Assembly (NCBI GenBank): GCA_963765875.1 | Contig: CAVXYK010000003.1 | Location: forward strand, 248,001-312,000 | Length of the DNA stretch: 64,000 bases | Origin: JAWKOK01 sp963765875 | GTDB taxonomy: Bacteria; Chloroflexota; Anaerolineae; Caldilineales; Caldilineaceae | Direction of reading: 5' to 3' | Shown: positions 56,564-64,000 of the stretch, in pieces | How the letters are laid out: every line of letters starts with the position of its first letter | Numbering within the stretch: the stretch's first letter is position 1 | Notes under the pieces: generated by a model | Database searches by the model: none | Seen by the model: only the letters and a program-made list of their open reading frames with translations | What the model was told of the DNA's origin: nothing | Program-made: the position numbers and the translations under genes

Positions 56564-57910
56564 TCACGCCGCCAGCCTTTCAGCCTCAGCGATTGCGCCG
56601 GCAACGATGCCGGCGGCATCTCTAGCCTGACCGGTCGATTGGGCGGCCATGGCCTGCATGCGAAAGCGTGCAGCACCGACAGCGACAGCCGGAAACTCGA
56701 CCAGGTTGGTAAGCACGCCACGCTGAGCCAATATCCGGCTCGCGATGCGGGCGATCTTGTCATCTCCAATGGGCACCGGCACAATGGCCGACGGGCTGCC
56801 CATACACTGTAGGCCCAGATCCTGCAATTCGGCGCGCAGGGCGAGCACCACCTGCATCAACCGGCTGCGTAACTGGTGCCCTTCTTCGGAGCGAACGATC
56901 TGCAACGCGGCCCGCACCGTTGCAACCTGAACCGGTGACAGTGCATTCGAGAAGGTATGTGAACTGCCGTAATATTTCAGGTATTGTTTCACGGACGGTG
57001 AATTGGTGGCGACAAGTCCCCCGTTGGAGGCAAATGTCTTCGAGAAGCTACCCATCACCAGATCGACTTTGCCCAGCATGTTCTGCATCTCCAGAGCGCC
57101 GCCGCCGCGGTCGCCAAGCGAGCCAAAATCATGGGCAACGTCAACGAGCAACGTGGCCTCGAATTCGTTGCATACGTTCTGTAGCGCCGCTAGATCGGGA
57201 ATGTCAGAATCCATCGAATAGAGACCCTCAGCAATGACAAGGATGCCGTTGCGGGTGTCTTCGGCCCGGATCTGGTGTAGGTGTTGGCGAACCGACTCCG
57301 TGTCAAGGTGACGGTGTGTCGTTACATTCCTGGTCGCGGCATGTGCGCCGGAGCGCAAGCAGGCATGGGCAAGTTCGTCCATGACGATGTGATCATTGGC
57401 ACGCATCAATGCCGTCACAACGCCATAGCCCGCTGCCCACCCGGTCGGATAGAGCGTCACTTCCGGCATCTGAAGCACCTCCGCAAGCTCTTGAGCCAAT
57501 TGTAGCGAGAGGGTGGAATTGCCGAGGAGCACAGGCGATCCGGCACTGTGCAGGCCGAACTGCTCAATCGCGGCAACAGCAGCCTCTTTGACCATTGGGT
57601 GGGTTGAGAGCGACAGATAGTCCTGCGAGGCGAAGTTGATGCCGGCCGACAGTTTCCCTTGCTGGTCGACGATCTCAGCGACGGGATGTGGGGCTGTGCG
57701 CAATGCTCGTGCATAGGGCCAAACATCGACCTCGGAGCGAGCATTTTGCCATTCATAGAACTTCTCTGTGCGGGCGGTCAAACTCGCCCCCTTTGGCCGC
57801 GCGAAGTGAGCCACGCTCTTGGTGTAGGCGCTTCCACCGATTGTTCGATGTCGTGCGAGATCTACAGTTTCAGTTGGGGCATCTGTTGCTTCAATCACCA
57901 GGGCTTCCAT
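56564..57910 (-). CDS. Alpha-oxoamine synthase (BioF/SPT/KBL family)
   Basis: 448-residue PLP enzyme that condenses an amino acid with an acyl-CoA or acyl-carrier thioester and releases CO2. Features: NFASQDYLSLSTHPMVKEAA, GSPVLLGNSTLSLQLAQELA, the His of DELAHACLRSG that stacks on PLP, DVAHDFGSLGDRGGG and the PLP lysine in GSFSKTFASNGG (about residue 285). A long N-terminal extension of ~80 residues distinguishes it from standard BioF. Biotin synthesis genes are absent nearby, so a serine-palmitoyltransferase-like or secondary-metabolite role is possible. CAGGAG precedes the ATG. Confidence 0.87.
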   Translation of the reverse strand: MEALVIEATDAPTETVDLARHRTIGGSAYTKSVAHFARPKGASLTARTEKFYEWQNARSEVDVWPYARALRTAPHPVAEIVDQQGKLSAGINFASQDYLSLSTHPMVKEAAVAAIEQFGLHSAGSPVLLGNSTLSLQLAQELAEVLQMPEVTLYPTGWAAGYGVVTALMRANDHIVMDELAHACLRSGAHAATRNVTTHRHLDTESVRQHLHQIRAEDTRNGILVIAEGLYSMDSDIPDLAALQNVCNEFEATLLVDVAHDFGSLGDRGGGALEMQNMLGKVDLVMGSFSKTFASNGGLVATNSPSVKQYLKYYGSSHTFSNALSPVQVATVRAALQIVRSEEGHQLRSRLMQVVLALRAELQDLGLQCMGSPSAIVPVPIGDDKIARIASRILAQRGVLTNLVEFPAVAVGAARFRMQAMAAQSTGQARDAAGIVAGAIAEAERLAA

Positions 57911-58128
57911 GTACGATCTCCTGTTTAAGACTTTCGAGAAATTGACGTCGGTCAGTCAACAGGATATCACTACCAACCACGCCCTGGTCTCTCTCTTCTC
58001 TCTCTTGTTTCTCTCCTTTCGCGCGCTCGCCTCATAGTGAACACACCCTGGGAACTAGTGATCCACAGGTACATTGCAGCTCTGTTCATCCTTTTAGGCC
58101 AACAGACGAGAGGATCTACTGCCGATCG

Positions 58129-58370
58129 CTACCCTTCCGAGGTGACCGGGTCGATGATAGTCTTGACCTCGCTGATCTTGTCAGCCGGGAAGCCGGACTG
58201 AGCAGCGTGCTGCTTAATCATCTCTTCATTCGGTGCGATGTAGACACAGCAAGTTTTATCCTGGACTACCTAGCTCTGAACCCATTGGATCTCGGGCCCC
58301 AGATCGCGCAGGACATCACAGGACTTGTGGGCAATACCGGCAGCCGATTTCGGGGTGACGTTGCCGATTA
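58129..58370 (-). pseudogene. DUF4242-like protein, nonsense codon and truncated start
   Basis: Reads SCDVLRDLGPEIQWVQS, stop (TAG at 58270-58272), VVQDKTCCVYIAPNEEMIKQ, HAAQSGFPADKISEVKTIID. This is the conserved DUF4242 core, in which a Tyr normally stands at the stop position. The N-terminal ~25 residues are missing, replaced by the end of the next gene. The preceding 57911-58128 gap contains only low-complexity CTCTCTT-rich sequence. Confidence 0.75.
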
Positions 58371-58595
58371 AAAACGTTCACGTCGTAGAACACTCGCGGG
58401 ATGATGCTCTACGACGAAATACACGATAACGTCACGGAAGTTGGCCTCGTAGGTGCCGTCAATGGCAATTTCAAGCCATTTCTTCCATGTCTGAAACTCA
58501 GGCGTAGCCTCTCGTTCGGCCCATTTGATTTCGTAATCAGCCAAGTCACCGCTATCCTCAACGTAGATCCGGTGAAGGGTGCCTGACGCATTCAT
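58368..58595 (-). pseudogene. Truncated paralogue of the protein at 60316
   Basis: MNASGTLHRIYVEDSGDLAD, EIKWAEREATPEFQTWKKWL and AIDGTYEANFRDVI align with the intact 98-residue protein encoded at 60316-60612. In-frame similarity extends upstream of the ATG (ELFDPSPSRRIF, to about 58640), where the start is lost. The C-terminus has a 13-residue extension. Function unknown. Confidence 0.6.
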
Positions 58596-58712
58596 GAAAA
58601 TTCGGCGAGAGGGTGATGGATCAAACAGTTCGGGAGCTTCGGGATCTCAGGGGAGTGACATATTTGGCAGCGGTTGAATTCGGTGGTGTCATCCCCCAGA
58701 GATCCAGCGTGA

Positions 58713-60096
58713 CTACGGTTTAATGTTTTGGTTCATATGCAGAACGTTGTTCGGATCGTAGCGTCGCTTGAGTTCAGCCAATCGCGTGTAGTTGGGACCG
58801 TATGCCGCAGCCACACGGTCGCCCTCTTCCTCGGTCATGAAGTTAACATAGGCGCCGGCGGAGGCGTAGGGGGCCGTCGCATCAAAGAGCGCACGGGACC
58901 ACCCGACGCAGGCTTCGTCGTCAGCCGGATCGTCCCAACGACCATGGATGTTGAATACCCATTCGGCATCACGATTGCCAAATGCCATGGCATCGGGCGC
59001 GACACGGTTATGCACGCCGGCAATGTAGGGGATGAAGATCTCGCATTGGGGTGAGGGCAGGTTGGCAGCAGCATCAATCGCAGCATCGATAAAGCCGTCT
59101 GGTAGTTCGGTGAGGTAGTGCGATTTCCAGATAGTTGCGCGCGCCGGGTGTCAGCAACGGATCAAAGGCCTGTTGCCAATTGGCGAAAGGCATAGCGCCG
59201 ACATGCGTGCCGTAGGGATTGCCGAACGTGTAGAGTGGCTCGATCAGTCGCTCTCCCTCGGCGATATCACCGGCGTAGCAGAGCGCCAGGATCGCCGATT
59301 CCTGTCCGTGGGCCTCCTCGGGCAGGAAGGGCAGCGGCGGAGCCTTGCGTAGGACGCACCACACACTCAGTTCTTCGGGCGCAGTCGCCACAAAGGTGCG
59401 CAGGCTCGTTAGCACCTGCTTTGCCTGGGCTAGCGGGAAGACGATCAGTCCGGCCAGTACCTCGGGTCCCACGGGATAGAGCTGGAACTCAAACTGGGTC
59501 ACAATGCCAAAATTGCCGCCGCCACCGCGCAATGCCCAGAAGAGATCCGGGTTCTCGCTGAGGCTGGCCCGCAACTGCCGCCCGTCCACCGTGACCACAT
59601 CGGCCGAGATCAGGTTGTCGACCGTGAGGCCAAACTGGCGGGTTAGCCAGCCAAAGCCTCCCCCAAGCGTCAACCCGGCAATGCCCGTTGTCGAGTTGAT
59701 GCCCGTCGACGTGGCCAGCCCGTGGGCTTGGGTCGCCGCATCCACGTCGAAGAGGGTGGCGCCCGGCTCGACATAGGCGCGTCGCTCTTCAACATCCACG
59801 CGTACATTCTTCATGGTCGACAGGTCGATCAGCAGGCCATCGTCGCAGAGCGAATTGCCGGCGATGTTGTGCCCACCGCCGCGGATGGAAATCTCCAGGT
59901 CCTCTTCCTGTGCAAATGCCAGGGCTTGTACAACATCGTCGGCGTCTGCGCACTGAACAATGATGGCCGGGCGCCGATCGATCATGCCGTTCCAGATTGC
60001 GCGCGCCTCATCATAGTTCGGGTCGTCGGGTAGTACGACCGCTCCATGGATGGCGCTCTTGATGGAGTTAGACTGTTGGTTGGTAAACGTACTCAT
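58713..60096 (-). CDS. FAD-linked oxidase (berberine-bridge type), one frameshift
   Basis: About 460 residues after correcting an apparent extra C near 59118 (NYLEIALPH should read NYWKSHYLTELPDGFIDA). The FAD domain has the PCMH pattern: SIRGGGHNIAGNSLCDDGLL with the His that can bind FAD covalently, VRVDVEERRAYVEPGATL, and GLTLGGGFGWLTRQFGLTVD. The C-terminal BBE domain ends YGPNYTRLAELKRRYDPNNV. The second covalent-FAD residue (Cys in true BBEs) is Thr-Leu-Gly here, so the cofactor may be singly linked. Such enzymes oxidise sugars or alkaloid-like compounds. It is flanked by paralogous small genes. Confidence 0.87.
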
Positions 60097-60158
60097 TGGC
60101 TCTTCTCTCCTGTGATCTGAATTTTCAGTAGTTCACGATTTCGAGCTTTGCTAGACTT

Positions 60159-60224
60159 GTCATTCCTGCGAAGGCAGAAATCTACTCTGGTGGACAATGG
60201 ATTCCTGCCTTCGCAGGAATGACA
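60159..60224. repeat. Inverted repeat TGTCATTCCTGCGAAGGCAG
   Basis: 22-24-base arms with one gap, upstream of the oxidase gene. Outer flanks (TAGTTCACGA and TCGTGCACTACTA) are also complementary. The GTCATTCCTGCGAAGGCAGG motif is a familiar dispersed repeat in many bacteria. Confidence 0.75.
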
Positions 60225-60315
60225 TTAGCCAACTTTCGTGCACTACTAATTTTCCTGTCTGGAAGTTCCTGAGGTCTTCGATGGGTAGCGGAAGACCCAT
60301 ATGGTTGCGATGAGG

Positions 60316-60612
60316 CTACTCGATAATGCGACGGAAGTTGGCCTCGAAGCTGCCGTCGATTGCGACTTCAAACCATTTCTTGATCCAAGCCTTAAACTCA
60401 GGCGTAGCCGTTCGTTCCGGCCATTTGACTTCCCAGTCAGCAAAGCTATCGTAATCATCCTCAATGTAGAACTTGTAAATTTGGCCTGACGCATTCATGG
60501 AGACTCGGCAAGAGGGTGATGGGTCAAACAGTTCCTTGTACTCTCTTACAACTGCCATCCCCTTCTCGATTTCTCCCATCGGACATACAAAATCATGGCT
60601 TGCGGTGATCAT
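60316..60612 (-). CDS. Small protein of unknown function, probable alpha/beta barrel
   Basis: 98 residues: CPMGEIEKGMAVVREYKELF, then SMNASGQIYKFYIEDDYDSF and TATPEFKAWIKKWFEVAIDG. Pattern and length recall small dimeric ferredoxin-like (NIPSNAP/EthD-like) proteins, but I do not recognise the family. A truncated paralogue lies on the other side of the oxidase gene. Confidence 0.65.
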   Translation of the reverse strand: MITASHDFVCPMGEIEKGMAVVREYKELFDPSPSCRVSMNASGQIYKFYIEDDYDSFADWEVKWPERTATPEFKAWIKKWFEVAIDGSFEANFRRIIE

Positions 60613-60737
60613 GGCTCTCTCCTATTTGAAATTCTTCAGAAACTTTGGTTGATTTCTCTCTGCGTACTCTCTTCTCGTGAAAACCGTCTCAGCGTTACTC
60701 GTCTGCTTTGCGGATTATCTCGCTCGGATGACGCTTT

Positions 60738-61082
60738 CTAGCCGACTCTGCGCCACTCGTGCGTGACGCCCGACGGTAGATTTTCGACCAGCCGATCCCC
60801 GTCGACAATAAACTCGCCAGTGTACGTCTGGCCAAGACCGTTTGGACTCAGGCCCAACTTCGCCTCGTATGTCGCCGCCGTGCCCGAGAGCGAGAAAAGC
60901 CCGGCGCCGGCAAAAACCGACCGAAAGGCAGCCAGTTCTTCGGCCTCGGTCGGCTCCCTGGCGTTGGCATAGGGCGCCCGGTTCTTTTCTGAGATCAAGA
61001 ACATGTGATAGGTTCCGGTGTCGATCATCAGACCATCATGCGTATCCGAAACCAGTTCCCATGCACCGACTATCGACGACAT
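60738..61082 (-). CDS. Lipocalin-like domain protein
   Basis: 114 residues, VGAWELVSDTHDGLMIDTGT at the start and TYTGEFIVDGDRLVENLPSG, VTHEWRRVG at the end, matching the bacterial lipocalin-like family (V..W.L.S ... EW.R). Such proteins bind small hydrophobic molecules or protect intermediates. It lies between two small barrel-type genes and upstream of the oxidase, in the same direction. Confidence 0.75.
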   Translation of the reverse strand: MSSIVGAWELVSDTHDGLMIDTGTYHMFLISEKNRAPYANAREPTEAEELAAFRSVFAGAGLFSLSGTAATYEAKLGLSPNGLGQTYTGEFIVDGDRLVENLPSGVTHEWRRVG

Positions 61083-61107
61083 TGTTCGTCTCCTTGCCGA
61101 CTACCCG

Positions 61108-61426
61108 CTATCCGTCCGTTCGCTGTTCCACAACTTCCCAAAACTCATCGCGCCCATCGATCTCGAACGATCGCCATTCCGCACCGAATTCTTCCGACCA
61201 TCCTGCATGCCCACTAGGGATGAATTTCTTCGTGGTCGGTCAGGCTCTCACACTCAAATTCAACGACGACATATTTAAATTCACCGACCACACTGCGATA
61301 GACGCGCGTTGTATGTGGGTAAGGGTGACGGCTCAATATGCGTTGGCATAATTCAAACACATCGTGTGCAGTGCCGGGTTTCGTGGTGAAGATACAGCGA
61401 TTTACGTACATCAATCGATCCTCCAT
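61108..61426 (-). CDS. Small ferredoxin-fold protein, one frameshift
   Basis: LMYVNRCIFTTKPGTAHDVF and YKYVVVEFECESLTDHE-like sequence (read FKYVVVEFECESLTDHE), then after an apparent extra A near 61225 the frame continues FIPSGHAGWSEEFGAEWRSF to the stop at 61108. About 105 residues. It is first in the minus-strand group leading to the oxidase. A NIPSNAP-like dimeric barrel is likely; function unknown. Confidence 0.55.
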
Positions 61427-61551
61427 TTGGTCATTGATCTGGAAACGGACTCAACGTGCAGACCCAGGATACGGTGCCTCGCCGCAAAAAACAAGGTCAC
61501 AAACTGAGTACAAAAAGTGATACAATAGCGCCGTCCCCTTTGAGACACCGA

Positions 61552-64000
61552 ATGGAGGGATATGTGACAGCAGATTTGATCTTTGGCGCCTGGTTGCGGT
61601 TGCGTCGCCGCCAAATGGACCTGACCCAGCAGGAACTGGCCGACCGGTCAAGCTGTTCGGTGACCACGATCCGCAAGATCGAGCAGGGCAATCGGCGACC
61701 GTCCAAGCAGTTGGCCGAGTTGATGGCCGCTGCCTTGCAGGCGCCGGCCGAACAATTGGCCGACTTTGTCACCTATGCGCGCCAGGATCCCGATTCGACG
61801 TTGATGCCGCCGGCCTTGCACGGCTTTGGTCAAGCGAGCGCACAGACTGCCGCCGATAGCGGGCCGGCACAAACGATTGGCCCCCAACAGGCCGCCGATG
61901 CCGGCGCGTCCGTCTTGCCCCGTCCGACCACGCCGTTCCTGGGTCGAGAGATGGAAATAGAGGCGCTGCTCACCTATCTTCTGGACCCAGACCAACAGCT
62001 CGTTTGCATCCTGGGGCCGGGCGGCATGGGCAAGACGCGCCTGGCCCTGGCCGTGGCCGACCGGCTGGCTGCGCGCGACGATCATCCGTTTGCCGACGGC
62101 ATCGTCTTCGTCTCCCTGGCCGCGCTGACCGAACCCGACCAGATCGCACCAGCGGTGGCCGATGGTCTGGCCATCCTCGTGGACGGCAGACGGAGCACTG
62201 CGGAACAACTGTTGGCCTTTCTGGCGCAGCGCCGTATTCTACTTATCGTTGACAACTGCGAACATTTGCTGAACGGCATCGGGCTGCTGGTCGAGATCGT
62301 CCAGGCCGCGCCGGGCGTTACCGTGCTGGCCACCTCCCGGGAACGCCTGCACTTACAGGGCGAGCAGGCCTACCCCATCGACGGGCTGGGCGACCTCGAT
62401 CCCATCGACCCGCATGCAGCCGACGCCATGGCGCATCCGGCCGTACGCCTCTTCCTTCAGAGCGCGACGCGTGCGGCCCCGACTTTCGTACTCACCGCCG
62501 ATGACCTGCCTCATGTGGCGGACATCTGCGGGCTCGTTGACGGCATGCCACTGGGCATCGAGCTCTCCGCCGGCTGGGTGGGGATGATGTCGCTGGCCGA
62601 GATCGCGAGCGAAGTGCGGCAGAACCTGGATTTTCTAGCAAGCGATATTCGCGACCTGCCCGCACGCCACCGCAGCATGCGTGCGGTCTTCGACGCCTCC
62701 TGGCGACACCTGGATCCAGTCGAGCAGTTGGTTTTCCGGCAGCTATCGGTCTTCCGCGGCGGCTTCACTCGTCAGGCGGCCTCCGATGTGACCGGCGCTA
62801 CGTTACGGCATCTGGGCCACCTGATCTATAAATCGCTACTCCACTATGATCGAGAACGCAATCGCTACTGGCTGCACGAATTGCTGTACCAATATGGGTC
62901 GGACCGGCTGGCCGACGATGCAGCCGAAGCCGCGGCCGCGTCGGCCAGCCACTGCGACTACTTCATCAAGCGCCTAATCGCCTGTTCGGATCTGCTCAAG
63001 GGCGAGGATCAGGCAGGCGCGCTGGCCGAGTTGGACGAAGACATCGACAACTTCCGCCTGGCCTGGCGCACGGCCATTGCCATGGGCGAGGTCACGCGCC
63101 TGCGACCGGCCATGGACACGTTGGGCTTCTATTTTGAATGGCGCTTTCATTCCGGCGAAGGGCGCGTCGCCTTCCAGCGGTTGACCGACGTCATCGATCC
63201 AACCGAATCCGACGAAGCGAGGCTGACGCTTGTCCGTGCGCTGGCGTGGCAGGCCTCGTTCCTGCGGCAGACCGGCAAGCAGGATGCGGCACTCGACCTC
63301 CTGGATCGAGCCGATGTGCTCTGCGACCTTCCGGCCATCGATGAGAAGAGACGGCGCTTCGAGCAGGCGTTCATTGCCTACCAGAGGGGATACTGTCTCG
63401 AACAGCGCGACAATGAACGTGCCTTGGACTATTTCCACAAGAGTGTCGCGCTCTGGGAAGCCCACGACGATCCGTGGTGGACTGCCTTGGCACTGCGTGG
63501 ACTTGGAGACAACCTGCATTGGGCCAATCGCTTTGTGGAAGCACGTGAGCAGCTCTCGAAGAGCGTCAAAATCTTTGAGCGCTATGGCCACACCAGAGAA
63601 TTGGTTTTTCTGCACAATCGGCTGTGCGCTTGCTGCAAATTCAAAGGGGATCTGGGTGGCGCACTCCACCATGGCCAACTGGCTTTGGCTTTGGCAAAAC
63701 AGTCGGGAAACAGGAAATCCCTGGCCGACGCCCTATACATGCTCAGCTCCGTCAAACTTCAGGCCGAAAACCGACTCAAGGAGGCGGAAGCGCTGAACGA
63801 TGAGGCGCTGACAATCTATCGATCATTGGGCGTTGACATTCACGCCGCTCTGTCAACGGCAGAAAACGGTGCACATCGACTCATCTGCGGAGACATCGAA
63901 GGGGCGAACCGTCGATTCGCCGAAGCAAGGGAGATCTTTCTGGGGCTACAGCTCCGCCAGGGGGACGGGTATAGTCTGCGCTGGCTGGCCATTGCGGCAC
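61552..64000 (+). CDS. HTH-NB-ARC-TPR regulator, cut by window end
   Basis: At least 816 residues with no stop before 64000. Domains: XRE-type HTH (LRLRRRQMDLTQQELADRSS, CSVTTIRKIEQGNRRPSK; residues ~12-55), an NB-ARC/STAND ATPase with Walker A LGPGGMGKTRLALAVA (~155) and Walker B RILLIVDNCEHLL (~225), then GMPLGIELSAGW, and TPR repeats from ~480 (KQDAALDLLDRADVL, ALDYFHKSVALWEAHDD, EAREQLSKSVKIFERYG). Such proteins act as ATP-switch transcription regulators. GGAGGG lies before a GTG at 61564, an alternative to the ATG. TACAAT at 61520-61525 is a possible -10. It diverges from the oxidase gene group. Confidence 0.88.
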   Translation, partial: MEGYVTADLIFGAWLRLRRRQMDLTQQELADRSSCSVTTIRKIEQGNRRPSKQLAELMAAALQAPAEQLADFVTYARQDPDSTLMPPALHGFGQASAQTAADSGPAQTIGPQQAADAGASVLPRPTTPFLGREMEIEALLTYLLDPDQQLVCILGPGGMGKTRLALAVADRLAARDDHPFADGIVFVSLAALTEPDQIAPAVADGLAILVDGRRSTAEQLLAFLAQRRILLIVDNCEHLLNGIGLLVEIVQAAPGVTVLATSRERLHLQGEQAYPIDGLGDLDPIDPHAADAMAHPAVRLFLQSATRAAPTFVLTADDLPHVADICGLVDGMPLGIELSAGWVGMMSLAEIASEVRQNLDFLASDIRDLPARHRSMRAVFDASWRHLDPVEQLVFRQLSVFRGGFTRQAASDVTGATLRHLGHLIYKSLLHYDRERNRYWLHELLYQYGSDRLADDAAEAAAASASHCDYFIKRLIACSDLLKGEDQAGALAELDEDIDNFRLAWRTAIAMGEVTRLRPAMDTLGFYFEWRFHSGEGRVAFQRLTDVIDPTESDEARLTLVRALAWQASFLRQTGKQDAALDLLDRADVLCDLPAIDEKRRRFEQAFIAYQRGYCLEQRDNERALDYFHKSVALWEAHDDPWWTALALRGLGDNLHWANRFVEAREQLSKSVKIFERYGHTRELVFLHNRLCACCKFKGDLGGALHHGQLALALAKQSGNRKSLADALYMLSSVKLQAENRLKEAEALNDEALTIYRSLGVDIHAALSTAENGAHRLICGDIEGANRRFAEAREIFLGLQLRQGDGYSLRWLAIAA

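Overview
The window most likely comes from a member of the Chloroflexota (Caldilineae/Anaerolineae type). The clearest marker is the Pro-Thr-Ala-rich linkers (PTATPT-like) in a secreted protein; a CIRCE-controlled groESL, many glycoside hydrolases, abundant toxin-antitoxin genes and ASPIC/UnbV proteins fit the same picture. The taxon is inferred from gene content, not from a marker tree. No rRNA, tRNA or CRISPR array was seen.

Layout. 1-2.2 kb: groES-groEL behind a perfect CIRCE element and a good sigma-70-type promoter. 2.3-16.6 kb: minus-strand sugar genes, namely two zinc alcohol dehydrogenases, a Gfo/Idh/MocA oxidoreductase, two GH29 alpha-L-fucosidases, a putative TIM-barrel glycosidase split by an IS1634-like element, an MFS carrier, a cupredoxin, a small membrane protein and a URO-D-family protein, with a VapBC pair between. 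16.7-18.8 kb: whole and decayed toxin-antitoxin genes. 19-23.1 kb: decayed HTH regulator and a frame-broken secreted M23 peptidase/dockerin-like protein. 23.2-43.1 kb: the core fucose-polysaccharide locus, with a sulfatase fused to a GH95 fucosidase, a third GH29, an aldo/keto reductase, a GH151/GHL6-like enzyme, an MFS carrier, a second URO-D-like protein, a doubled VCBS/ASPIC-UnbV protein, a sugar ABC transporter and a divergent LacI regulator with two matching operators. 43.3-46.6 kb: comM with a decayed second copy of its 3' half, and a PIN toxin-antitoxin pair between the two. 47-53.7 kb: an oligopeptide-type ABC transporter whose two ATPases are fused. 54-58 kb: a Rieske-cytochrome P450 fusion facing an alpha-oxoamine synthase. 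58-61.4 kb: FAD-linked oxidase with small barrel and lipocalin-like proteins. 61.5-64 kb: HTH/NB-ARC/TPR regulator cut by the window end.

How the genes work together (inference). The sulfatase-GH95 fusion, three GH29 enzymes and the GH151-like enzyme would remove sulfate and fucose from a sulfated fucose-rich glycan. The LacI-controlled ABC transporter and the MFS carriers would import the sugars. The dehydrogenases, aldo/keto reductase and Gfo/Idh enzyme would oxidise them. The substrate has not been shown.

Two architectures deserve most attention: the sulfatase-GH95 fusion (23283-27122) and the Rieske-P450 fusion (54278-56050); both are single uninterrupted reading frames. Many other genes, including groEL, carry one-base frameshifts, several of them apparent one-base insertions. 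Either the assembly has indel errors or the genome is eroding, so frame-dependent claims should be checked against reads.
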